Source of the DNA: Microbacterium sp. Root61
Lineage (GTDB): Bacteria > Actinomycetota > Actinomycetes > Actinomycetales > Microbacteriaceae
Assembly: GCF_001427525.1 (NCBI RefSeq)
Contig: NZ_LMGU01000001.1
Span: 777,788-841,787 of the forward strand
Direction: 5' to 3'
Length of the DNA: 64,000 nt
The stretch's first letter is position 1. Each line of letters begins with the position of its first letter. Below the pieces are notes generated by a model, which saw nothing but the letters and a program-made list of their open reading frames with translations, did no database searches and was not told where the DNA came from. Shown here piece after piece: positions 45,076-53,627 of the stretch. A program made the translations under genes and the position numbers.

Positions 45076-46077
45076 TCAGCCCAGGTCGAGCTCCGTAGCG
45101 TTCTTGGAGTACTCGCGCTGCAGCCAGCCGCCGAACAGACGCAGGTTCAGGCACGAATCGAGGTCGCGACAGTTCGCGGTCACCGGATCCTGCACGGCGT
45201 AGGCCGAGAAGGCGGCGACCTTGCGGGCGAGTTCGTCACCCTCGACATTCACCGGGTAGTCCGACGTCTGGTATCCGATCGCGTACGTCACGGCTGCGGC
45301 ATCCAGATCCATGCTCCGCCAGGCGGCGCGCGCGAACGACGCCGTCGTGGAATGGTCGGAGTGATCGCCGCGCGCCAGATCTACCGCTTCCTGCGGCATG
45401 CCTGTCAGCACGGCATCCGGATCGGCATCACCGATGATCTCGACGAGGGAGTGGGTGATGTCGTCGCGAGTGAGCTGCTGCGGGCCGTCGACGTCGCGCA
45501 CGGTCGGGATCGTGCCCGCGGCGAGCTTCGCAAGGCTCTCGTAGCCCATGCTCTCGAACCCGCTGCCATCGATGTTGCCGTCGACCAGGCGGAACGACAG
45601 CAGCTGCAGGCGCGGATCGCCCACCGGCGTCCACTCCTCCACGGTCACCCCGGTCTCGAGCACGTCGGCGCTCTCGTTCCACTGCCCGTCGTAGCCGCGG
45701 AGGGTGTCGTAGGCGTTGCGGATGCCTTGTTCCCGGCCCAGCGAGTAGTCCAGGCCGCGACCGGCATCCCCCGCCGAGAGGTAGGCGATCGTGACGCACT
45801 TGTTCGCGTCGAGCGCCTCGGCGACCCGGGTGTGACCGAAGATGAGGTCGTCGTCGTAGTGCGCCCAGATCGCGACGAGACTGCCCGCGTCGCACAGCCC
45901 GGGAGTGGGCTCCGGCTCCGGAGTCGCCGTCGGCTCCACCGTCGCCACGGGGACGGGCGACGCGGTCGGCGCCGCCGCCGTGGACGTCGGGATCGGCTCG
46001 GGGGCGCACGCGGCGAGCAGTCCCAGCATCCCGATCAGGATGACGGTGACTCCGCCGCGTACGACCGCTGGAGTCAT
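45076..46077 (-). CDS. PIG-L/LmbE-type deacetylase lipoprotein
   Basis: 333 residues. Lipobox LLAAC (Cys 24), a Pro/Thr/Ala spacer to about 60, then the PIG-L fold with AHYDDDLIF (72-80) where the family has AHPDDE, and DHSDHST near 235 for HxxDH. The His and two Asp needed for zinc and catalysis are kept; Pro-to-Tyr and Glu-to-Asp changes are unusual. It would act outside the membrane, possibly on N-acetyl sugars of the envelope. Overlaps the CPBP gene by four bases. Confidence 0.82.
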   Translation of the reverse strand: MTPAVVRGGVTVILIGMLGLLAACAPEPIPTSTAAAPTASPVPVATVEPTATPEPEPTPGLCDAGSLVAIWAHYDDDLIFGHTRVAEALDANKCVTIAYLSAGDAGRGLDYSLGREQGIRNAYDTLRGYDGQWNESADVLETGVTVEEWTPVGDPRLQLLSFRLVDGNIDGSGFESMGYESLAKLAAGTIPTVRDVDGPQQLTRDDITHSLVEIIGDADPDAVLTGMPQEAVDLARGDHSDHSTTASFARAAWRSMDLDAAAVTYAIGYQTSDYPVNVEGDELARKVAAFSAYAVQDPVTANCRDLDSCLNLRLFGGWLQREYSKNATELDLG

Positions 46078-46985
46078 GACGTCGCGAACTCCGGCGACCC
46101 GCTCTTCGGGGTGACGCTGCCGCGGATGAAGATGAGCAGCACCAGCCCGGTGATGATGACCACGATGTTGCCGAGGCCGGCAAGTGAGCTGAAGCTGCCG
46201 CCCGAGGGGTAGGCCGTCAGCAGGAAGACGCTCGGGTCAGTCGAGGCGTGCAGCAGGATCGGCCAGATGATGTTGCCGGTCACGCGCAGCGCGAGGTACA
46301 TGCAGATGCCGAAGGCGAAGGTGTAGCCGACCTGAATCGCTGTCGCGAGGATCGGCTGCCCGCCGAACGCATTGCCGATGTGGAGCGCCGCGAAGATGCC
46401 GGCGGATGCCACGGCGACGAGGATCTCGGAGTAGCCGTGCTTGCGCATCAGGTTCACGACGTATCCGCGGGTGACGAGCTCCTCGACGAAGCCGATGCAC
46501 AAGCCGGTGAACAGCCAGGCGATCACGATCGCGAAGCCTGCCTCGGCGTAGTCCAGAGCGGCGAAGCGCGCGATGTTCGTCACCAGCACGACAGCGACAG
46601 CGATCCACATCCAGCCGCGCCCGCGGATGGGCTGCGGCCCGAAGAGCTCGCGCAGCCAACCGATCGACCAGGCGAACAGCACGAGCACGACACCCGTGAG
46701 CAGGATCGGGAGGCCGGTCGTCACGGCGATGTTGAGCGGGCTCCCCGCGGGCCCGCTGAACTGGCCGAGAGTGAAGAACACCCCGATCGCGATCAGCTGG
46801 TAGACGCCGTAGTACACCGCCGCGAGCAGCAGGGCTTTCCAGAAACCCCCTCGCTCCCAGAAGCGTTTCCAGGCGGATGGTGCGGGCTGCTCAGACAAGG
46901 GATTTCCTCCGGTGACGGGCGACGCGGGATCAGCGTCGAGGGTGACGGGCGGTGGTGCGTCGGGGTCGAGACTATCGGCGGACAC
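46074..46985 (-). CDS. CPBP-family intramembrane metalloprotease
   Basis: 303 residues with about eight helices after a 35-residue Pro/Asp-rich tail. FVEELVTRGYV holds the EExxxR motif, FAALHIGN the FxxxH, and ILLHASTD the last motif, all as in CAAX-protease/bacteriocin-processing (Abi) enzymes. The start GTG 46985 is the best in frame. Translationally coupled to the PIG-L-type lipoprotein, so the pair may modify one envelope target. Confidence 0.88.
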   Translation of the reverse strand: MSADSLDPDAPPPVTLDADPASPVTGGNPLSEQPAPSAWKRFWERGGFWKALLLAAVYYGVYQLIAIGVFFTLGQFSGPAGSPLNIAVTTGLPILLTGVVLVLFAWSIGWLRELFGPQPIRGRGWMWIAVAVVLVTNIARFAALDYAEAGFAIVIAWLFTGLCIGFVEELVTRGYVVNLMRKHGYSEILVAVASAGIFAALHIGNAFGGQPILATAIQVGYTFAFGICMYLALRVTGNIIWPILLHASTDPSVFLLTAYPSGGSFSSLAGLGNIVVIITGLVLLIFIRGSVTPKSGSPEFATS

Positions 46986-47054
46986 GCCGTGTGTCGCGGC
47001 GACTCGGCCGGATGAATCCCGCGTCGGCCGATGGTCGATCAGGTGGCGTCCGCA

Positions 47055-48641
47055 TCACCCCGCGAGCTCGGGGAGGAACCGGGTCCACGCGTGCCGCCTG
47101 CCCCGACGCGGGTCGATCTCCACACGATCCACCTCGTCGATGATCAGCGTCGACCGCTCCCGCTCGTCGTAGGGCGGCCAGTCAACGTCGGGCGGACCTC
47201 CCGCCGCGAAGCGGAGCCACATCGCCCGCATCCGCTCCCCCGCCGCTTCGTACTCCTCGGCACCGCCGAACGCCGTCATGAAGCGGGCCAGGGCGAGGTC
47301 CGTGCGGTCGAACAGTGCGAACATCTCCACGCCGTGCGTCGCGTCGAGACCGAGCACTTCGAGCAGTCGCGGGGCGACGTCGAACCGGTACATCCAGGTG
47401 GCTGCGTGCCGGGAGTGGAAGTCCGCCGCGCGCGTACTCGGGAACCAGAAGCCGTAGTCGCCACCGAAATCCGCCGCCGTCCGCCGGGTGGATAGCCCGG
47501 GGTATGCCGCCCGCATGCGGCGTCGCGACCCCGGCGGCGCTTGGGCGAACAGCGCGGCGATGCGTGACGGTGTGCGCGGGAGGATGTCGACGCGGCCTCG
47601 GAAGATCGACCCCTCCCGATCGTTCGTGCCGATGATGAGGGGCACCGGATGCACCGTCCCGTCACGGAACGCCTGCAGCGGTGTCCTCGGCAGGAACTCG
47701 CCGTCGATGACCGGCGCGAGGCAGAAGGTGCCGGGATACGCATCGGGCGTGCGGACCTGGAGCGTCGTGCACGCCGCGACGAGATCGTTCACGCCGGCGG
47801 TGGCGAGCAGCTCATGCGGGCTCTGCGCGGGGACGTCGCCGTCTGGTTCCCGTCGGGCGTGCGTCTCGACGATGTCCTGGAGGATCGCGACGTACTCCCC
47901 TGCCCAGCGGGCGCTGAGCGACGGCGGGTAGACCGCGTGCGGCGGAGGACTCTGCGCGATGGCCCGGGCGAACAGCCCGTCCGCCGACGGGGTCGCCATG
48001 AGCGTGATGACGGCATTGCCCCCGGCGGATGCCCCGAACACGGTGACGTTCGCCGCATCCCCTCCGAAGGCGCCGATGTTGTCGCGCACCCATTCCAGCA
48101 ACGCCACCTGATCCCGCAGGCCGAGGTTCGAGGTGAACGTGCGGCCGGGAGTCGAATAGCGGCTGAAGTCGATGTAGCCGAGTGCTCCGAGGCGGTAGTT
48201 GAAGCTGACGTAGACCACACGCCCGTCGCGCACGAAGCCCTCGCCCTGCCCCGAGAAGTCCCGGGACGATCCCCCGCTGTAGCCGCCACCATGGATGAAC
48301 ACCATGACAGGCAAGGCGGATGCAGCGCGGTCGGCGTCGACCGGGGCATGCACGTTGACCGTCAGACAGTCCTCGTCCGCGGCGATCACCACCGTCGGCG
48401 GATGGATCAGCGGATTGCGGATCGACTGCGGGGCGGTGGGACCGAACGCCCTGGCGTCACGGATGCCCTCCCACGGCGCGGGCTTGACCGGACTCGCGAA
48501 CCGCAGCGCGGCGACGGGAGGTGCGGCGTACGGGATGCCCCGCCAGGCGAGCAGTCCGCGTTCGCGCACACCGCGCACGATCCCACCCGCGGTGCGCACG
48601 TCGACGGCGTCTCCCTCGGACGGCCGCCGGCGGCGGATCAC
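47055..48641 (-). CDS. Type-B carboxylesterase
   Basis: 528 residues, the COesterase family. GIPYAAPPVAALRFASP near 35-51, oxyanion HGGGYSGG at 117-124, and nucleophile Ser 205 in VFGASAGGNAV. The family usually has GESAGG, so the residue before the nucleophile is Ala rather than Glu, a variant that occurs but is less common. Catalytic His is expected around THGVEM near 435. No signal peptide, so intracellular. The start is GTG 48641. Substrate unknown. Confidence 0.88.
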   Translation of the reverse strand: MIRRRRPSEGDAVDVRTAGGIVRGVRERGLLAWRGIPYAAPPVAALRFASPVKPAPWEGIRDARAFGPTAPQSIRNPLIHPPTVVIAADEDCLTVNVHAPVDADRAASALPVMVFIHGGGYSGGSSRDFSGQGEGFVRDGRVVYVSFNYRLGALGYIDFSRYSTPGRTFTSNLGLRDQVALLEWVRDNIGAFGGDAANVTVFGASAGGNAVITLMATPSADGLFARAIAQSPPPHAVYPPSLSARWAGEYVAILQDIVETHARREPDGDVPAQSPHELLATAGVNDLVAACTTLQVRTPDAYPGTFCLAPVIDGEFLPRTPLQAFRDGTVHPVPLIIGTNDREGSIFRGRVDILPRTPSRIAALFAQAPPGSRRRMRAAYPGLSTRRTAADFGGDYGFWFPSTRAADFHSRHAATWMYRFDVAPRLLEVLGLDATHGVEMFALFDRTDLALARFMTAFGGAEEYEAAGERMRAMWLRFAAGGPPDVDWPPYDERERSTLIIDEVDRVEIDPRRGRRHAWTRFLPELAG

Positions 48642-48751
48642 GATTGCACGCTGCTCACCCCCTCACCACAGCCCTGTTGCGCCTGATGCGCAAGGGGTTG
48701 ACGCCACGATCGGCGCGAGAAGGATGGAGAGAACGAAAGAAGGAGCTCCTC

Positions 48752-49360
48752 ATGGGAATCATCTCGGTCGACCTGTTCCTCACCCTCGACGGCGTCTACC
48801 AGGCGCCCGGAGGTGCGGACGAGGACCGCGAGGGCGGCTTCGCATACGGCGGCTGGCAGGGTGCGTTCGACGATGACGAGTCGGGCGAGGCCATCGGCGC
48901 CGGCATCAGACGCATGGATGCGCTGCTGCTCGGCCGCAAGACCTACGACATCTTCGCTTCGTATTGGCCGCTGCACGGCGACAACTGGATCGGTGCGAAA
49001 TTCAACGCGATGCCGAAGTTCGTCGTGTCGCGCACGCTCACGGATCCGACGTGGGAAGGGACGACGGTGCTGAGGGATGCCGCGACCGACGTCCCCGCGC
49101 TGAAGACTCGGTTCGATGAGATCCACGTGATCGGCAGCGGTCATCTGACCCGCTCGCTGCTCGCGGCCGATCTCGTCGACCGGCTCAACCTGTTCCTCTA
49201 TCCCGTGACGTTCGGCACCGGCAAGCGGCTGTTCTCCGACGGGACCGGGGTGCCCGCCGCCTTCACCCTCGCCCAGCCGCCCCAGGGGTTCCCGAAGGGC
49301 GCGACGTGGCTGGTGTACGAGCGCGCCGGCGTGCCGGTCACCGGCGTAGAGATGGGCTAG
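48752..49360 (+). CDS. RibD C-terminal/dihydrofolate reductase-like protein
   Basis: 202 residues: GIISVDLFLTLDGVYQAPG at the N-terminus, then MDALLLGRKTYDIFASYWP (about 54-72) and the C-terminal LNLFLYPVTFGTGKRLFSDG, the DHFR-like fold of RibD reductase domains. Members of this stand-alone family are NADPH-binding proteins of mostly unknown substrate. AAGGAG lies upstream of ATG 48752. Divergent from the esterase. Confidence 0.88.
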   Translation: MGIISVDLFLTLDGVYQAPGGADEDREGGFAYGGWQGAFDDDESGEAIGAGIRRMDALLLGRKTYDIFASYWPLHGDNWIGAKFNAMPKFVVSRTLTDPTWEGTTVLRDAATDVPALKTRFDEIHVIGSGHLTRSLLAADLVDRLNLFLYPVTFGTGKRLFSDGTGVPAAFTLAQPPQGFPKGATWLVYERAGVPVTGVEMG

Positions 49361-49490
49361 CGGGCTCCCGCACGGCGTGCGTCCTTCGGCGTCCTACGCT
49401 GGAGATTCGTCGTCGTTCGTCAGGAGCTGGGCATATCCGCCGGCGCACCCGGCGAGATCGTCCGTTGACTCCTCACGAAACCGGGAACCC

Positions 49491-50477
49491 ATGAAAGCCA
49501 GCAGCCCCGCCCAGTTCGCCGCCTCCCGCTCGGGAGAGGTGCCCCCGCTCGAGCGGGTACGCGAGGGGATCTGGGCGCTGGGAACGGCCATGCCCGGCGG
49601 ACACATCCCGTACTCGCTCCTGTACCTTGTGCGTGACACGGACAGCGGTATCCACATCGTCGACCCGGGGTGGGACTCCGACACCAACTGGGACGGCCTG
49701 GTGGCCGCACTCGCGTCGATCGGCGCCTCCGTGGCCGCGATCCAGTCCGTGACGGTGACCCACCTGCATCCCGACCACGTCGGCATGGCGCAGCGGGTGC
49801 ATCTGGAGAGCGGCGCTCCCGTGCAGATGCACGCGACCGAGGCGCGCGATCTCGAGATCGCGGGGCCCGGCGGCTGGTCGCCGTCGGCCGTCGTCCAGGA
49901 GCTCGACGACTGGATGGTGCCGGATGCGCGGCGCGCCGAGATCGAGACCATGCTCGACCACGCACCGCCGCACCTGACCGTGGAGGTCGGCCGCCTGCTC
50001 CAGGACGGAGACCGGCTCGACATCCCCGGATTCGACCTGATCGCGATGCTCACGCCCGGGCACACCGCGGGCAGCGTCTGCATCCGCGGAGATGCGCAGC
50101 AGGTGATGCTCACCGGAGACGTGCTCCTGCCCACCATGCACGGCGGGCTCGGGCTCGGCGGACCGACCGAGACCAACCCGCTGCAGGATTACCTCGCCTC
50201 GCTGGACGCGCTGAAGCGCTACCCCGACCACGAGGTGCTTCCGGGACACGGGTACCGCTTCACCGGACTCGTCGCCCGAGCGGACAAGTCCGCCGCTCAC
50301 CACCTGAAGCGCACCGGAGAGGTCGCCGCGGTCCTCGCCGACGACCCGGACGCATCGGTCTGGGACATCGCCAGCCGACTCACCTGGACCGCCGGCTGGG
50401 ACAACCTCTCCGGCTTCTTCGCCTACTCGGCGCTCTGGCAGACCGCCATGCACCGCGAGTACCTGTCGCTGCGCTGA
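49491..50477 (+). CDS. Metallo-beta-lactamase-fold hydrolase
   Basis: 328 residues. The metal-binding THLHPDHVG lies at 90-98 (His 91, His 93, Asp 95, His 96), further ligands in LTPGHTAGS and TGDVLLP, and VLPGHGYRF. The C-terminal ~70 residues are a helical extension with Trp-rich DIASRLTWTAGW. Lactonase, thioesterase or sulfur-transfer roles are all possible in this superfamily. It ends four bases from the convergent oxidoreductase. Confidence 0.88.
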   Translation: MKASSPAQFAASRSGEVPPLERVREGIWALGTAMPGGHIPYSLLYLVRDTDSGIHIVDPGWDSDTNWDGLVAALASIGASVAAIQSVTVTHLHPDHVGMAQRVHLESGAPVQMHATEARDLEIAGPGGWSPSAVVQELDDWMVPDARRAEIETMLDHAPPHLTVEVGRLLQDGDRLDIPGFDLIAMLTPGHTAGSVCIRGDAQQVMLTGDVLLPTMHGGLGLGGPTETNPLQDYLASLDALKRYPDHEVLPGHGYRFTGLVARADKSAAHHLKRTGEVAAVLADDPDASVWDIASRLTWTAGWDNLSGFFAYSALWQTAMHREYLSLR

Positions 50478-50481
50478 CCCG

Positions 50482-51459
50482 TCAGAAGCGCAGCAGGATC
50501 TTCCCTGCGCGCCCGGGGGTCGCGTTCGCGGCGGCGGCCGCGCGGGCCTCCTCGAACGGGAACACCGCTTCGACCGGCACCTTGACCTCGCCGGACGCGA
50601 TGCGCTGCACGAGCTCGCCGAACAGGCGACCGCGCTGCGCGGCATCCATCGTCTGGCTCACCCGGCTGCCCCAGAAGCCCTTGACCGTCGTCTGCTTGAA
50701 GATGAGGTCGCTGGACGCGAGCTGCAGCACGCCGGTGCCCATGGCGCCGAACGACACGAGCGTGCCGCCCTCGCCGAGCAGCGACAGCAGTTCGCCCGCC
50801 GACTCGCCCGCGATCGAATCGACTGCAGCCACCGGGGTCGCGTCGCCCAGGATCTCTGCGGCGCGCTCACGCCAGTCGGCGCTCTCGGTGGAGACGATGT
50901 CACGGATGCCGAGTGCTGCCAGTTCCTCGATGCCCGCGTCGCGGCGCACGAGGCCGAGGACGCGCACTCCGCGGCCCGCGGCGAACTGCGCGACGAGCTT
51001 GCCGACGGCGCCGTTGGCGGTGTTCTGCACGATCCAGTCGCCGGGCTTCACATCGAGGAACTCGAGCAGGCTCAGCGCGCTGAACGGCATCGAAATGAGC
51101 TGTGCGGCGGTCTCGTCGCTCACCGCGTCAGGAACGGGGATGAGCGCGGCGGCCTTCGCCACGAAGTACTCGCTCCACACCCCGAAGGTGCCGCCGGTTG
51201 CGACCCGCTGGCCGACCTGAAGCGTCTCGACGCCCTCGCCCAGTGCGTCGACGATACCGACGGCCTCCGTGCCGGAAGCGGCGGGCAGTTCGGGCTTGAA
51301 GCCGTACGTGCCGCGGATCGTCCAGAGGTCGTGGTTGTGGATCGGTGACAGCACCGTGCGCACGCGTACCTGACCCGGACCAGGCTCGGGCAGCGGCCGC
51401 TCGGCGATCTCGAGGACCTCGGTGGCTTCGCCGAACGAGTTGTGGATGAGTGCGCGCAT
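50482..51459 (-). CDS. MDR-family zinc-free quinone oxidoreductase
   Basis: 325 residues, medium-chain dehydrogenase fold: MRALIHNSFGEATEVLEI start, GTEAVGIVDALGEGV, VGQRVAT, and NTANGAVGKLVAQFA as cofactor loop with AxxxxG. The structural and catalytic zinc ligands are missing, as in quinone and enoyl reductases. It follows a TetR gene on the same strand (56 bp) and is likely under its control, perhaps reacting to quinones or other electrophiles. Confidence 0.87.
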   Translation of the reverse strand: MRALIHNSFGEATEVLEIAERPLPEPGPGQVRVRTVLSPIHNHDLWTIRGTYGFKPELPAASGTEAVGIVDALGEGVETLQVGQRVATGGTFGVWSEYFVAKAAALIPVPDAVSDETAAQLISMPFSALSLLEFLDVKPGDWIVQNTANGAVGKLVAQFAAGRGVRVLGLVRRDAGIEELAALGIRDIVSTESADWRERAAEILGDATPVAAVDSIAGESAGELLSLLGEGGTLVSFGAMGTGVLQLASSDLIFKQTTVKGFWGSRVSQTMDAAQRGRLFGELVQRIASGEVKVPVEAVFPFEEARAAAAANATPGRAGKILLRF

Positions 51460-51515
51460 GGTGTGGGTTCCTTCGGTTGTCGGGGCCGTTGTGCGGCCGG
51501 GATCTGCGACCGGAT

Positions 51516-52100
51516 TCAGTCGAGAAGAGTGTCGGTGGTGCGCAGCGCCGCATCGAACGGCGAACCGTCGCCCATCAGGCGGTCGAGCAGTGCCGCGCCG
51601 AGCCACAGCTCGTACAGCGACTCGGCGAGCTGGCGTGCGGGGGCGCGGTCGGGAATCGAGCCGTCGGTGTATCCCGCGTCAACGACGGTGGCGAGGAGGT
51701 CGATCAAGCGCGTGACCCCATCGGCCAGCACCACGCGCATGGGGTCGGAGATGCTCGACACCTCAGCGGAGAGCTTGACCACGAGGCAGCGATCGGCCGA
51801 GGCATCGCCCGCCCGCCCCGCCCAGGCTGCGCCGAGGTTCCGGATGCGCTCGCGTGCAGATCCCGGTCGCTGGACGAGTCCCTCCACCGCGGCGAGGTAG
51901 GTCTCGACGTAACGCTCGAGCACCGCTACCCCGAACCCCTCCTTCGACGAGAAGTAGTGGTAGAACGACCCCTTCGGCACACCGCACGTCGACAGGATCT
52001 CCTGCAGCCCGACACCGACGAAACCCTTGGAGAGGATCAGCTCTCCCCCGGTCGCGAGGATCGCGTCACGGGTGAGTTCGGCCTTGGCTGTGAGTGGCAT
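51516..52100 (-). CDS. TetR-family regulator (NemR/AcuR-like)
   Basis: 194 residues from ATG 52100 (MPLTAKAELTRDAIL). The helix-turn-helix VGLQEILSTCGVPKGSFYHYFSSKE spans about 30-54, and Cys in STCGVPKG is typical of NemR-like redox or electrophile-sensing TetR proteins. TACGAT lies six bases before the ATG (leaderless), and the operator-like TAGAC-CGGTC-GTCTA is just upstream. It probably controls itself, the oxidoreductase downstream and perhaps the divergent amine oxidase. Confidence 0.9.
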   Translation of the reverse strand: MPLTAKAELTRDAILATGGELILSKGFVGVGLQEILSTCGVPKGSFYHYFSSKEGFGVAVLERYVETYLAAVEGLVQRPGSARERIRNLGAAWAGRAGDASADRCLVVKLSAEVSSISDPMRVVLADGVTRLIDLLATVVDAGYTDGSIPDRAPARQLAESLYELWLGAALLDRLMGDGSPFDAALRTTDTLLD

Positions 52101-52119
52101 CCGTCCATCGTACCGCAAA

Positions 52120-52134
52120 TAGACCGGTCGTCTA
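52120..52134. promoter_or_regulatory. Candidate NemR-type operator TAGAC-CGGTC-GTCTA
   Basis: Perfect 5-bp arms around five bases, 20 bp upstream of the tetR ATG and about 95 bp upstream of the divergent amine oxidase. It resembles the TAGACC...GGTCTA boxes known for NemR-type regulators. Confidence 0.72.
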
Positions 52135-52229
52135 GAGTTGGATGGTTTGCCGGGTGTCGCACGATCGACAGGGGGTCGCTAGCGTCGGAGACGCATGCAC
52201 GACGCGTGCACCTCGAAGGAAGGTCCACC

Positions 52230-53552
52230 ATGGAGCATTTCGACACGATCGTCATCGGTGCGGGCGTCGCAGGCCTGACGGCGGCGCGACTCCTGGCGAA
52301 GGCGGACCGGCAAGTCGTGGTGCTCGAGGCCCGCGATCGCGTGGGCGGTCGGGTGTGGACGGACCGCGCGGACGGACTCGTCACCGACCTCGGGGCGTCC
52401 TGGATCCACGGCATCAACGACTCCCCTGTCGCCGCGGCCGCCGAGGCGTTCGGCATGCCGATGGTCGAGTTCACGGTCGGGGGCTACCAGCCCGACAGCC
52501 GCCCCATCGCCTACTACGGCGTGGATGGGACGCGATTGACCGATGCCGCGGCGCAGGCCTTCATCGATGACATCCACACCGTCGATGCCACACTTCTCGA
52601 CACGGTCGCGGCGTCCGCTCCGGATGCTTCTTATCGCGACGTGACCGAGGCCGCGCTGGCCGCGCAGGGATGGCACGATGAGCGCACCCAGCGCGTGCGG
52701 GAGTATCTGGAGCACCGGTCGGAGGAGCAGTACGGCGCGTGGATCGAAGATCTCGCCGCGCACGGTCTCGACGACGACACGGTCGACGGCGACGAGGTGG
52801 TGTTCCCTGACGGGTACGACCGGCTTCCGGCCGGCCTTGCGGAAGGGCTGGATGTCCGCCTGTCGCACGTCGCGTCGGGGGTCGAGTGGTCGGCCGAAGG
52901 AGTCGTCGTCGTGACGGACCGCGGCACGTTCTCCGCCGCCTCCGCGATCGTCACGGTGCCGGTCGGCGTGCTGCAGTCCGACGACTTCGTCATCGATCCG
53001 CCCCTCCCCCAACCTGTCGCCGGCGCGCTCAGCCGGCTCACGATGAACGCCTTCGAGAAGGTCTTCCTGCGCTTCCCGACGAAGTTCTGGGACGACGAGG
53101 TGTACGCGATCCGCCAGCAGGGACCCGAGGGGCGGTGGTGGCACTCCTGGTACGACCTCACGCCGCTGCACGGCACCCCCACGCTGCTGACGTTCGCCGC
53201 CGGACCCGCCGCGGTGGAAACGCGCGACTGGGACGGCGAGCAGCTCGTCGAGTCGATCCTCGACCAGCTGGAGCGCCTCTACGGCGATCGGATGCAGCCG
53301 CCCACGCATGTCACGCTCACCGCCTGGCAGGACGATCCGTTCGCGCGCGGCTCGTACGCCTACATGACGGTGGGCTCGACGACGGCCGACCACGACGACC
53401 TCGCAACGCCGATCGGCGGTGTGCTGCACATCGCGGGCGAGGCGACCTGGACCGATGACCCGGCCACGGTGACCGCGGCGCTGTGCTCGGGGCATCGCGC
53501 GGCCGCGAACGTGCTGGGGCGCGACATCCCCCTCGACCAGATCTGGACCTGA
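52230..53552 (+). CDS. Flavin-containing amine oxidase
   Basis: 440 residues of the monoamine oxidase family. FAD loop VIGAGVAGLTAARLL (8-22), LEARDRVGGRVWT, DLGASWIHG, and the C-terminal GGVLHIAGEATWTDDPATVTAALCSGHRAA block. The enzyme oxidises amines with oxygen to aldehyde, ammonia and peroxide; polyamine, monoamine or amino-acid substrates are possible. AAGGAAGG lies before ATG 52230. Soluble, with no export signal. Confidence 0.9.
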   Translation: MEHFDTIVIGAGVAGLTAARLLAKADRQVVVLEARDRVGGRVWTDRADGLVTDLGASWIHGINDSPVAAAAEAFGMPMVEFTVGGYQPDSRPIAYYGVDGTRLTDAAAQAFIDDIHTVDATLLDTVAASAPDASYRDVTEAALAAQGWHDERTQRVREYLEHRSEEQYGAWIEDLAAHGLDDDTVDGDEVVFPDGYDRLPAGLAEGLDVRLSHVASGVEWSAEGVVVVTDRGTFSAASAIVTVPVGVLQSDDFVIDPPLPQPVAGALSRLTMNAFEKVFLRFPTKFWDDEVYAIRQQGPEGRWWHSWYDLTPLHGTPTLLTFAAGPAAVETRDWDGEQLVESILDQLERLYGDRMQPPTHVTLTAWQDDPFARGSYAYMTVGSTTADHDDLATPIGGVLHIAGEATWTDDPATVTAALCSGHRAAANVLGRDIPLDQIWT

Positions 53553-53573
53553 CAGCACCGGGCGTACACGCGT

Positions 53574-53617
53574 CGCGGCCGGCCGCATCGACGAAGTCGT
53601 CGACACAGCCGGCCGCG
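53574..53617. terminator. Bidirectional terminator between amine oxidase and flotillin
   Basis: CGCGGCCGG (53574-53582) pairs with CCGGCCGCG (53609-53617), with an inner CGACGA/TCGTCG. It lies between convergent genes. Confidence 0.65.
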
Positions 53618-53627
53618 TGGAACCGCG

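Noticed and set aside
51450..52229. N-terminal extension of the amine oxidase
   Set aside because: It runs opposite the TetR gene and has no FAD-family sequence; the FAD loop starts eight residues after ATG 52230.
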